Below are positions 1 to 5,028 of a DNA stretch of 6,189 nucleotides, piece by piece. The stretch covers positions 1 to 6,189 of the forward strand of contig JAQGJY010000288.1 in the NCBI GenBank assembly GCA_028290325.1, given 5' to 3'. The notes below the pieces were generated by a model. The model saw only the letters and a program-made list of their open reading frames with translations, was not told the DNA's origin and did not search any database. Within the stretch, counting starts at the first letter, position 1; each line of letters opens with the position of its first letter. This stretch comes from Tardiphaga sp. (GTDB lineage Bacteria; Pseudomonadota; Alphaproteobacteria; Rhizobiales; Xanthobacteraceae). The position numbers and the translations under genes were made by a program.

Positions 1-335
1 AGCGCTATTTCAGCAAGATGAACCGGATGCCGACGATGTGGCAGGCCGGCGTCTATTCGTCGGTGATGGTCTATCTCAACGCCATCAAGGACGCCGGCAG
101 CGACGAGCCGCTGAAGGTCGCGGCGAAAATGCGCGAGAAGCCGATCGAGGATTTTTTCGCCCGCAACGGCACGCTGCGCGAGGACGGCCTGATGGTGCAT
201 GACCTGATGCTGGTCCAGGTGAAGACGCCCGAGCAGTCGAAATATCCGTGGGATTATTACGAGATCCTCGCGAAAATCTCCGGCGCGGATGCGTTCGGTC
301 CGCCCGATCCGGCCTGCCCGCTGGTGAAGAAATGA
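1..335 (+). CDS. Branched-chain amino acid type ABC transporter substrate-binding protein, C-terminal part
   Basis: This is the 3' end of a gene that begins before the window. The frame is open from position 3 and gives 110 residues to a TGA at 333-335. The text resembles the C-terminal lobe of periplasmic type I binding proteins of the LivK / Peripla_BP_6 family: MWQAGVYSSVMVYLNAIKDA, then REDGLMVHDLMLVQVKTP, then YPWDYYEILAKI and a tail ending CPLVKK. Such proteins bind a small ligand in the periplasm and deliver it to a Liv-type permease. Homologous paralogues are very numerous in Bradyrhizobium-like genomes, so the ligand (amino acid, aromatic acid, amide and so on) cannot be told from this fragment. 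The signal peptide and N-terminal lobe lie outside the window. The gene converges on zapA and is not part of the downstream operons. An ATG at 18 is only an internal methionine, since the similarity continues upstream of it. The family call is fairly sure; the substrate is unknown. Confidence 0.85.
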   Translation, partial: RYFSKMNRMPTMWQAGVYSSVMVYLNAIKDAGSDEPLKVAAKMREKPIEDFFARNGTLREDGLMVHDLMLVQVKTPEQSKYPWDYYEILAKISGADAFGPPDPACPLVKK

Positions 336-409
336 TGTGGCGCGATCCGGCAGGACGACAGCGAACCCGGAGAGCTTGAGAGCGGACGCGCAGCGTCAGA
401 GTGCGTCTT

Positions 410-558
410 CCCTCTCCCCGGGTGCGAGAGGGCGGCTTCGCGAGGCGAGTCGGGTGACGGATTGAGCCTCACGGCCGAACCAGGCCCCTCGCCCGGCTCG
501 GCCGTCGGCCGCTCCATCCTCTCCGCCACGCGATGCACGTGCATCGCGCGGGAGAGGG
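410..558. repeat. Degenerate intergenic repeat element with 9-bp terminal inverted repeats
   Basis: The element is bounded by CCCTCTCCC (410-418) and its exact reverse complement GGGAGAGGG (550-558). Inside are three further stems: CCCTCTC 410-416 with GAGAGGG 426-432 (9-nt loop), ACGGCCGA 471-478 with TCGGCCGT 498-505 (19-nt loop), and a long hairpin at 518-557. The CCCTCTCCCC...GGGAGAGGG wording and the internal 'gcgagtcgggtga' stretch resemble short, non-coding repeats scattered between genes in Bradyrhizobium and Rhodopseudomonas relatives. That resemblance is from memory and was not searched. The element carries no gene, so if mobile it would be a non-autonomous element of the REP or MITE kind. 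No clear target-site duplication is visible. Confidence 0.45.
518..557. repeat. Perfect 20-bp palindrome within a 40-bp hairpin
   Basis: Positions 529-548 are a perfect palindrome: CGCGATGCAC followed directly by its reverse complement. Outside it, CCTCTCC (518-524) pairs with GGAGAGG (551-557), leaving a small internal loop of GCCA against CG. As RNA this would fold on either strand into a hairpin of about 17 base pairs. It lies between two convergent genes, where such a structure could act as a bidirectional 3' end or a transcript stabiliser, but no U-run follows on either side. It could equally be a palindromic protein-binding site or simply the core of the surrounding repeat element. The structure is directly visible; the role is inference. 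Confidence 0.6.
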
Positions 559-602
559 GACGCGGACATTCATCCATCCATCAATCTGAGCGGCGTCGAA
601 AC

Positions 603-986
603 CTAGCCCATCGCGATGCCGTTGCCGACGGTGCGGTTCAACACCTGCGTGGTCTTCTCGATGCGGTCGGCGGCGGCATTCAACGCGGCGGCGACCGCGC
701 TCTGCGTCGCGCGCGCGCGATCCGACGCCACGACACGAACATCGCGCAGCGCGTTGAGCTCTTCTTCCAGCGCGCGAATCCGCGCCTGCGCATCGACCAG
801 CTCGTCGGCCACCATCAGGGCCGCCATCACCGTGAGCCGGCCATCGCCGATCTCGCCGAATTTGCCGCGCAGGCTTTCAACGCGGGTCTCCAGACCGTCG
901 GCGAGTTTGAGCAGCCGGGTTTCCTGCCCCGGCTCGCAGGCCATCCGGTATTGCCGGCCGTTGATGGTGACGTTGATATGGCTCAC
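603..986 (-). CDS. zapA: Cell division protein ZapA
   Basis: ZapA binds FtsZ in the cytoplasm and bundles its protofilaments, stabilising the Z-ring at mid-cell. The 127-residue product matches the family in order: an N-terminal beta segment VTINGRQYRMACEPGQE (residues 6-22), LLKLADGLETRVESLR (25-40), the conserved IGDGRLTVMAALMVADEL (46-63), then a long helix from about 64 to 86 for the coiled-coil dimer/tetramer. The C-terminal tail after about 90 is Ala/Arg-rich and ends RTVGNGIAMG; ZapA is commonly about 100-130 residues, so the length fits. I chose the GTG at 984-986 because the ZapA similarity begins there and GGAGG sits 7 nt upstream. The frame stays open far upstream but that part reads as DUF4164 in another frame. 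The start overlaps the DUF4164 stop (GTGA), so the two genes are very likely co-transcribed and translationally coupled. Confidence 0.92.
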   Translation of the reverse strand: MSHINVTINGRQYRMACEPGQETRLLKLADGLETRVESLRGKFGEIGDGRLTVMAALMVADELVDAQARIRALEEELNALRDVRVVASDRARATQSAVAAALNAAADRIEKTTQVLNRTVGNGIAMG

Positions 987-1300
987 GGCGTGTCCTCCGC
1001 GTCGAGCACGAGCTTGATCGTCCCGATCGCCGCATCGAGCCGCTCGGCGATCTCGCGATTGGCCCGCTCCAGCCGGCGCGATTTCACCAGCGTGCCGTCG
1101 AGCTCGTCCGCGAGTCGCGAGCGATCCGCGCCGAGCGCCTGAATTCGCGATGCCAACTCGTCCTCGTCGCGATCGGCATCGCGCCGCCGTTCGACCGCGC
1201 TTTCCAGCGCATCGAGCGCGCCCAGCAACCGGCGCGTCGCAGCGTCGATCTCGGCGGCGGGATCCGGGCTCGAGGAGCTTTTGGCGGGACGATCGTTCAT
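983..1300 (-). CDS. DUF4164 family small coiled-coil protein
   Basis: The product is a 105-residue, strongly charged protein with no signal peptide or membrane helix. After a disordered N-terminus (MNDRPAKSSSSPDPAAE) it is helical nearly throughout. Residues about 17-100 carry heptad-like Leu/Ile/Ala spacing (for example TRRLLGALDALESAVERR and LADELDGTLVKSRRLERANR), ending GTIKLVLDAEDTP. In alphaproteobacteria a protein of this size and composition directly upstream of zapA is DUF4164, whose function is unknown; the neighbourhood hints at a partner or accessory of ZapA in cell division, which is inference. The start at 1298-1300 is chosen because the text before it (KCCAIA and Arg-rich sequence) does not look coding. 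No good Shine-Dalgarno precedes it, so the start is less certain than the gene. Its TGA overlaps the zapA GTG start. Confidence 0.8.
   Translation of the reverse strand: MNDRPAKSSSSPDPAAEIDAATRRLLGALDALESAVERRRDADRDEDELASRIQALGADRSRLADELDGTLVKSRRLERANREIAERLDAAIGTIKLVLDAEDTP
993..998 (-). promoter_or_regulatory. Ribosome binding site of zapA, inside the DUF4164 gene
   Basis: On the minus strand this reads GGAGGA. The GGAGG core ends 7 nt before the GTG start of zapA. It decides that GTG start over the longer open frame and lies within the last codons of DUF4164, as expected for a coupled gene pair. Confidence 0.75.
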
Positions 1301-1342
1301 CGCGATGGCGCAGCACTTTTCGGTCGGGTCGGGTGGCAGCTT

Positions 1343-1370
1343 CCGCGCGGCCGCAAAAGCTGCGGCGCGG
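1343..1370 (-). other. GC-rich hairpin in the DUF4164-zapA leader
   Basis: CCGCGC-GG-CCGC (1343-1354) pairs with GCGGCGCGG (1362-1370) across the loop AAAAGCT, leaving a two-base GG bulge. It would lie 43 nt and more upstream of the DUF4164 start if transcription begins before it. A competing stem, CAGCTT 1337-1342 with AAGCTG 1357-1362, shares the same bases, so two mutually exclusive folds are possible. No T-run follows, so it is not a standard terminator. A regulatory role is speculative. Confidence 0.35.
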
Positions 1371-1415
1371 CAAGCATTTAAGCTGCGAAATTTACGTGGG
1401 CCGCGCGCGGAGCGC

Positions 1416-1460
1416 AACGCCGCAACGCCGGCTATACACCGTTAAGCGGTTGCAGGCGTT
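1416..1460. repeat. Long inverted repeat upstream of the tkt promoter
   Basis: AACGCCGCAAC (1416-1426) is matched by GTTGC-A-GGCGTT (1449-1460), an 11-bp inverted repeat with one unpaired A, separated by 22 bp. The left arm is itself part of a direct repeat, GCAACGCC at 1414-1421 and again at 1422-1429. Between the arms, ACCGTTAAGCGGT (1438-1450) is a 13-bp near-palindrome with five of six pairs matching, of the size of a LacI- or GntR-type operator. The right arm touches the proposed -35 box of tkt. The placement suggests a control site for the tkt operon or for the divergent DUF4164 transcript, but no regulator can be named. Confidence 0.4.
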
Positions 1461-1488
1461 TGGACTCTCGCGAAACCTGATGCTATCC
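1460..1488 (+). promoter_or_regulatory. Candidate sigma-70 type promoter of tkt
   Basis: TTGGAC (1460-1465) is followed after 17 bp by CTATCC (1483-1488), close to the alphaproteobacterial housekeeping pattern CTTGAC-N17-CTATAT. Transcription would start near 1495, leaving a leader of about 35 nt before tkt. Spacing and position are right, but the -10 box is imperfect, so this is a prediction by eye. Confidence 0.4.
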
Positions 1489-1529
1489 AGCACTCCCTTC
1501 ATGTCCCCTCGAAAATCCAGGCTGATCCC

Positions 1530-3527
1530 ATGTCGCGCGTCGATCACTCCCAGATGGCCAATGCAATCCGCGCTTTGGCGATGGACGCCGTCGAGCAGGC
1601 CAAATCCGGTCATCCCGGCCTGCCGATGGGCGCGGCCGACATGGCCACGGTGCTGTTCACGCAGTTCCTGAAGTTCGACGCCGCCGATCCGACCTGGCCG
1701 GATCGCGACCGTTTCGTGCTCTCGGCCGGTCACGGCTCGATGTTGCTGTACGCGCTGCTGTATCTGACCGGCAACGCGCAGATGACAATCGACGAGATCA
1801 AGCGCTTCCGCCAGATGGGATCGCTGACGCCCGGTCACCCCGAGAATTTCGTCACCAAAGGCATCGAGACCACCACCGGCCCGCTTGGACAGGGCCTCGC
1901 CACCGCCGTCGGCATGGCGATGGCCGAGCGCCATCTGGCGGCCGAATTCGGTGGCGACATCGTCGATCACCATACCTACGTGTTGGCGTCGGATGGCGAC
2001 CTGATGGAAGGCCTCAGCCAGGAGGCGATCGCGCTGGCCGGCCATCTCAGGCTGAACCGGCTGATCGTCCTGTTCGACGACAACGGCATCTCGATCGACG
2101 GCGCGCTGTCGCTGTCGGATTCGGTCGATCAAGTGAAGCGTTTCGAGGCCGCCGGCTGGGCCGCGGAGCGCATCGACGGCCACGACGCCAAAGCCATCGC
2201 CGATGCGCTGACCCGCGCCCAGAAAGCCGATCGCCCGTCGCTGATCGCCTGCAAGACCGTGATCGCGTTCGGCGCGCCGACCAAGGCCGGCTCGGAAAAA
2301 TCCCATGGCTCGCCGCTCGGCGCGGAGGAAATCGCCGGCGCGCGCAAGAAGCTCGGCTGGGACGCGCCCGCCTTTGAGATTCCGAAAGACATCCTCGACG
2401 CCTGGCGCGCGGCCGGTTCGCGCGGCGCGGCGGCGCATCAAGACTGGTCGCAGCGGATCGGCAAGGCCGATGCCGCCAAGCGCGCCGAATTCGAGCGCCG
2501 CATCAAGGGCGAGTTGCCGACACAGGCGCTGGCCGCCGCCGTCAAGGCCATGAAGACCGAGCTCGCCGCCTCGCCGAAGGCGATCGCCACGCGAATCGCG
2601 TCCGAAAACGCCATCACCGTGCTGACGGCGGCCGTTCCCGAAATGATCGGCGGCTCCGCAGATTTGACCGGCTCCAACAACACCCGCGCCAAGGGCATGG
2701 TGGCGGTCTCGGCGAACAATTACGGCGGCCGCTTCGTGCATTACGGCATCCGCGAGCACGGCATGGCGGCGGCGATGAACGGCATGGCGCTGCATGGCGG
2801 CGTCATCCCCTATTCCGGCACCTTCCTCGTGTTCTCGGATTACCTGCGCCCGGCGCTGCGCCTCGCCGCCTTGATGGGCGAGCGCGTCATCCACGTGCTG
2901 ACCCATGATTCGATCGGCCTTGGTGAAGACGGCCCGACCCATCAACCGGTCGAGCATCTCGCCGCGATGCGGGCGATCCCGAACCTCAACGTGTTCCGGC
3001 CCTGCGATACCGTCGAGACGCTCGAATGCTGGCAGTTGGCGCTTGAAGCCGATGGCCGCCCGAGCGTGCTGGCGCTGACGCGGCAGAACCTGCCGCAATT
3101 GCGGACCACCGACGATGCCGACAACAGATGCGCCGCCGGTGCCTACGAGCTCGCGGCCGCCGATGGCGAGGCCGAGGTCTCGATCTTCGCGTCGGGCTCC
3201 GAGGTCGAGATCGCGATGGATGCCCGCAAGCTGCTGGCCGCCAAGAGCATCAAAGCCCGCGTCGTCTCCGTGCCCTGCATGGACCTGCTGCTGGAAGCTC
3301 CGGCCGCTGCCCGCGCCGCCATCATCGGCAAGGCCAAGGTCAACGTTGCGGTTGAGGCCGCCGTGCGGATGGGCTGGGATGCCATTATCGGCATGGATGG
3401 CATCTTTATCGGCATGAGCGGATTCGGAGCCAGTGCCCCATATAAGGAACTGTACAAGCATTTCGGCATCACGCCGGAGGCTGTCGCGGAGGCCGCCGCC
3501 GCACGTCTGGGCGCGAGGTCGTCGTAA
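1530..3527 (+). CDS. tkt: Transketolase
   Basis: Transketolase uses thiamine diphosphate and Mg2+ in the cytoplasm to move two-carbon ketol units between sugar phosphates, linking the pentose-phosphate pathway (and the Calvin cycle, where present) with glycolysis. The 665-residue product is full length for the bacterial enzyme. Visible landmarks are the N-terminal SGHPGLPMGAAD (His28), SAGHGSMLLYALL (His68), GSLTPGHPE (His103), the cofactor motif SDGDLMEG (154-161) with LFDDNGISIDG ending it near Asn185, SHGSPLG (His259), catalytic glutamate in HYGIREHGMAAAMNGMALHGG (Glu409), and THDSIGLGEDGPTHQPVEHL with His471. The C-terminal domain starts near residue 535. The start is supported by MANAIRALAMDAVEQAKSGHPG matching the family N-terminus; only a weak AGG lies upstream. 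It heads the gene group with gap 94 bp downstream. In autotrophs the same gene is called cbbT, but the linkage to gap-pgk rather than other cbb genes favours the housekeeping copy. Confidence 0.97.
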   Translation: MSRVDHSQMANAIRALAMDAVEQAKSGHPGLPMGAADMATVLFTQFLKFDAADPTWPDRDRFVLSAGHGSMLLYALLYLTGNAQMTIDEIKRFRQMGSLTPGHPENFVTKGIETTTGPLGQGLATAVGMAMAERHLAAEFGGDIVDHHTYVLASDGDLMEGLSQEAIALAGHLRLNRLIVLFDDNGISIDGALSLSDSVDQVKRFEAAGWAAERIDGHDAKAIADALTRAQKADRPSLIACKTVIAFGAPTKAGSEKSHGSPLGAEEIAGARKKLGWDAPAFEIPKDILDAWRAAGSRGAAAHQDWSQRIGKADAAKRAEFERRIKGELPTQALAAAVKAMKTELAASPKAIATRIASENAITVLTAAVPEMIGGSADLTGSNNTRAKGMVAVSANNYGGRFVHYGIREHGMAAAMNGMALHGGVIPYSGTFLVFSDYLRPALRLAALMGERVIHVLTHDSIGLGEDGPTHQPVEHLAAMRAIPNLNVFRPCDTVETLECWQLALEADGRPSVLALTRQNLPQLRTTDDADNRCAAGAYELAAADGEAEVSIFASGSEVEIAMDARKLLAAKSIKARVVSVPCMDLLLEAPAAARAAIIGKAKVNVAVEAAVRMGWDAIIGMDGIFIGMSGFGASAPYKELYKHFGITPEAVAEAAAARLGARSS

Positions 3528-3621
3528 CCGCCTCCGCTCGTCTGATGCATTGCAACCTGCGATCTTTCGGGCAATAACGGCCCCGAAAACTGACAAATCT
3601 GGTTTCAAAGGGAGAAGTTGA

Positions 3622-4629
3622 ATGGCAGTCCGGGTTGCGATCAACGGGTTCGGCCGCATCGGCCGCAATGTCCTGCGCGCGATTTATGAATCCCACCGCA
3701 GCGACATCGAAGTTGTCGCCATCAACGATCTCGGCCCGGTCGAGACCAATGCCCATCTGCTGCGCTTCGACTCGGTGCATGGCCGCTTCCCCGGCACCGT
3801 GACGGTTGATGGCGATTCTATCGATCTCGGCAAGGGCAAGATCAAGGTGCTGGCCGTCCGCGATCCCGCGACGCTGCCCTGGAAAGAATTGAACATCGAC
3901 ATCGCGCTGGAATGCACCGGCATTTTCAGCGCCAAGGCCAAGGCCTCAGCGCATCTGACCGCCGGCGCCAAACGCGTGCTGGTCTCGGCGCCGTCCGAGG
4001 GTGCCGACGCGACGATCGTCTATGGCGTCAACACCAAGGTGCTGAGCAAGGACCACCTGGTGGTCTCGAACGGTTCGTGCACCACCAACTGTCTCGCCCC
4101 GGTGGCGATGGTGCTGAATGAACTGGTCGGTATCGAAACCGGCTTCATGACGACGATCCACGCTTATACCGGCGATCAGCCGACGCTCGACACCATGCAT
4201 AGCGATCTGTATCGCGGCCGTGCGGCGGCGCTATCGATGATCCCGACCTCGACGGGTGCCGCGAAGGCGATCGGTCTGGTGCTGCCGGAATTGCAGGGCA
4301 AGCTCGACGGCGTCGCGATCCGCGTGCCGACCCCGAACGTCTCGGTAGTCGATCTCAAGATCATCGCCAAGCGCAAGACCGACGTCGCCGAGATCAACGC
4401 CGCGATCAAGGCCGCGGCGGACGGCAAGCTGAAGGGCATCCTCGGCTATACCAACGCGCCGAACGTCTCGATCGACTTCAACCACGACCCGCATTCGTCC
4501 ACCTTCGCGATGGACCAGACCAAGGTGCAGAACGGCACGCTGGTGCGCGTGATGTCGTGGTACGATAACGAGTGGGGCTTTTCCAACCGCATGGCCGACA
4601 CCGCCGTCGCGATGGGCAAGTTGATCTGA
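3622..4629 (+). CDS. gap: Type I glyceraldehyde-3-phosphate dehydrogenase
   Basis: The enzyme reversibly oxidises and phosphorylates glyceraldehyde-3-phosphate to 1,3-bisphosphoglycerate in the cytoplasm as a homotetramer. The 335 residues match the family's usual length. The Rossmann motif INGFGRIGRNVLRA is at 7-20, and Asp36 in AINDLG is the acidic residue at the end of the second strand that usually favours NAD over NADP. The active site SNGSCTTNCLAP (149-160) holds catalytic Cys153, with His180 in TTIHAYTGDQ. Further on are TSTGAAKAIGLVLPEL (209-224), the phosphate-binding Arg234 in AIRVPTPNVSVVDL, FNHDPHSSTFAM (286-297) and WYDNEWGFSNRM (313-324). GGGAG lies 7 nt before the ATG, a clear ribosome binding site. 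A possible weak promoter is seen in the spacer after tkt (TTGCAA at 3550-3555, 17 bp, AATAAC at 3573-3578), so gap could also be transcribed apart from tkt. Cofactor preference is inference from one residue. Confidence 0.97.
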   Translation: MAVRVAINGFGRIGRNVLRAIYESHRSDIEVVAINDLGPVETNAHLLRFDSVHGRFPGTVTVDGDSIDLGKGKIKVLAVRDPATLPWKELNIDIALECTGIFSAKAKASAHLTAGAKRVLVSAPSEGADATIVYGVNTKVLSKDHLVVSNGSCTTNCLAPVAMVLNELVGIETGFMTTIHAYTGDQPTLDTMHSDLYRGRAAALSMIPTSTGAAKAIGLVLPELQGKLDGVAIRVPTPNVSVVDLKIIAKRKTDVAEINAAIKAAADGKLKGILGYTNAPNVSIDFNHDPHSSTFAMDQTKVQNGTLVRVMSWYDNEWGFSNRMADTAVAMGKLI

Positions 4630-4658
4630 GACGTTAACACATTTCGCATTGACGACTC

Positions 4659-4678
4659 CTCGGCTTTGCCTGAGTTTT
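4659..4678 (+). terminator. Weak terminator- or attenuator-like hairpin after gap
   Basis: CTCGGC (4659-4664) pairs with GCC-T-GAG (4668-4674), with one bulged T and a TTT loop, and is followed directly by TTTT (4675-4678). The stem is only six pairs, so it is a poor intrinsic terminator. It may instead mark the 3' end of part of the gap transcript, letting through reduced transcription into the small gene and pgk. It begins 29 bp after the gap stop. Confidence 0.3.
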
Positions 4679-4696
4679 AACAAGCTTCAGGGATGC

Positions 4697-4701
4697 GGAG
4701 A
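4697..4701 (+). promoter_or_regulatory. Ribosome binding site favouring the GTG start of the small gene
   Basis: GGAGA lies 6 nt before the GTG at 4708. The in-frame ATG at 4693 precedes this site and has only GGG directly against it, a spacing that would not work. The site therefore favours GTG 4708. A further GGAGGA at 4767-4772 precedes an in-frame ATG at 4777, so an internal start there cannot be excluded. Confidence 0.5.
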
Positions 4702-4707
4702 ACCGTC

Positions 4708-5028
4708 GTGCTGGGCCCAGGCGAGTCGGAAAAATGGTCATCTTTAGAAAATCGCGTTGAGCGATTGGAGGACGATATGGCCGACGTCAGATCGACTTTG
4801 AAATCCGTGGAAACGCTTCTGACGAACATCCAGGTTTCGCTTGCGAAGATCGAAGGTCGTTTGACGGGGCTGGATGGCCGCTTCACGGGGCTTGAAGGCC
4901 GCATGGCGGGGCTTGAATCCCGATTTGCCCACTTGCCATCGACTTGGTCACTTCTCACGATCACCTTCGCCACGTGGGGGATTGGCTCCGTGATTCTCAT
5001 CTTCGCTCTGAACGTTCTGAGAAAATGA
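4708..5028 (+). CDS. Small coiled-coil protein with C-terminal transmembrane helix, function unknown
   Basis: I do not recognise this gene. From the GTG it encodes 106 residues (111 from the ATG at 4693). The N-terminal two thirds is a predicted coiled coil: KWSSLENRVERLEDDMADVR, then VETLLTNIQVSLAKIE, then four seven-residue repeats GRLTGLD / GRFTGLE / GRMAGLE / SRFAHLP. A single hydrophobic helix follows (about 24 residues, TWSLLTITFATWGIGSVILI onward) and the protein ends NVLRK. There is no signal peptide, so it is probably anchored by its C-terminus with the coil in the cytoplasm. This layout recalls XhlA-type phage proteins and various small rhizobial coiled-coil membrane proteins, but only by architecture. 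GC is lower than its neighbours (153 of 280 bases over 4741-5020, about 55%), and it uses a TTA leucine codon (4744). Its TGA overlaps the pgk ATG (ATGA), pointing to co-transcription and coupling. The unbroken frame, repeat structure and overlap argue it is a real gene. Confidence 0.72.
   Translation: MLGPGESEKWSSLENRVERLEDDMADVRSTLKSVETLLTNIQVSLAKIEGRLTGLDGRFTGLEGRMAGLESRFAHLPSTWSLLTITFATWGIGSVILIFALNVLRK
4855..4938 (+). repeat. Four 21-bp tandem repeats encoding heptads
   Basis: Four in-phase 21-bp units at 4855-4875, 4876-4896, 4897-4917 and 4918-4938 encode GRLTGLD, GRFTGLE, GRMAGLE and SRFAHLP. Units two and three are closest in DNA (both begin GGCCGC and end GGGGCTTGAA); the fourth is degenerate. 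The unit is exactly one coiled-coil heptad, so gain or loss of a unit would keep both frame and helix register. Confidence 0.75.
5025..5028 (+). promoter_or_regulatory. ATGA stop/start overlap coupling the small gene to pgk
   Basis: The pgk ATG (5025-5027) and the small gene's TGA (5026-5028) share two bases. No Shine-Dalgarno of usual strength and spacing precedes this ATG, which suggests termination-reinitiation. The overlap is directly visible; the coupling is inferred. Confidence 0.6.

Larger units (their letters stand above)
336..602. other. Convergent intergenic spacer without genes
   Basis: This 267-bp spacer separates the ends of the substrate-binding gene (+) and zapA (-). I find no convincing coding region here; the short frames crossing it have no family resemblance and run into real genes. 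It holds an inverted-repeat element (410-558) with several hairpins, described separately. No hairpin followed by a T-run is seen on either strand, so any termination for the two convergent genes would have to rely on the palindromes or on Rho. The 40 bases next to zapA (562-602) look featureless. Confidence 0.7.
1301..1529. promoter_or_regulatory. Divergent control region between DUF4164-zapA and tkt
   Basis: This 229-bp gap must hold the promoters of both the leftward DUF4164-zapA pair and the rightward tkt group. It contains the tkt promoter candidate, a long inverted repeat and a GC-rich hairpin, given separately. An AT-richer patch at 1373-1396 (including ATTTAAGC and GAAATTTACG) is the most likely place for the leftward promoter, but I cannot name convincing -35 and -10 boxes there. 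Linking a cell-division gene pair and a sugar-phosphate operon across one region could allow shared control; this is inference. Confidence 0.55.

Noticed and set aside
529..548. parS-like centromere site, because the palindrome is centred on CACGTG
   Set aside because: Only the central six bases agree with the alphaproteobacterial parS pattern (TTTCACGTGAAA core); the flanks are GC-rich and different, and no par genes are near.
336..602. 6S RNA (ssrS), which often lies downstream of zapA
   Set aside because: The spacer is occupied by the inverted-repeat element and shows no long rod with a central bubble that I could recognise as 6S RNA. A 5-formyltetrahydrofolate cyclo-ligase gene, the usual next neighbour, is also absent. 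A covariance-model search (Rfam RF00013) would be decisive.
462..1142. Plus-strand frame of 226 codons across the spacer and zapA
   Set aside because: Most of it is the antisense of zapA and DUF4164, both supported by family similarity; the remainder is the intergenic repeat element.
603..1373. Longer 256-codon version of zapA
   Set aside because: The sequence upstream of the GTG at 986 overlaps DUF4164 in another frame, has no ZapA similarity and is Arg-rich; the ribosome binding site at 993-998 fits the short form.
1392..3668. Open frame of 758 codons on the minus strand opposite tkt
   Set aside because: It is antisense to an intact transketolase and its translation is rich in Arg, Gly, His and Asp with no family features, which is the usual shadow of GC-rich coding DNA.
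4693..5028. The small gene as a phage holin or hemolysin XhlA
   Set aside because: Only the coil-plus-one-helix layout is shared; there are no other phage genes in the window and no sequence motif to support it.
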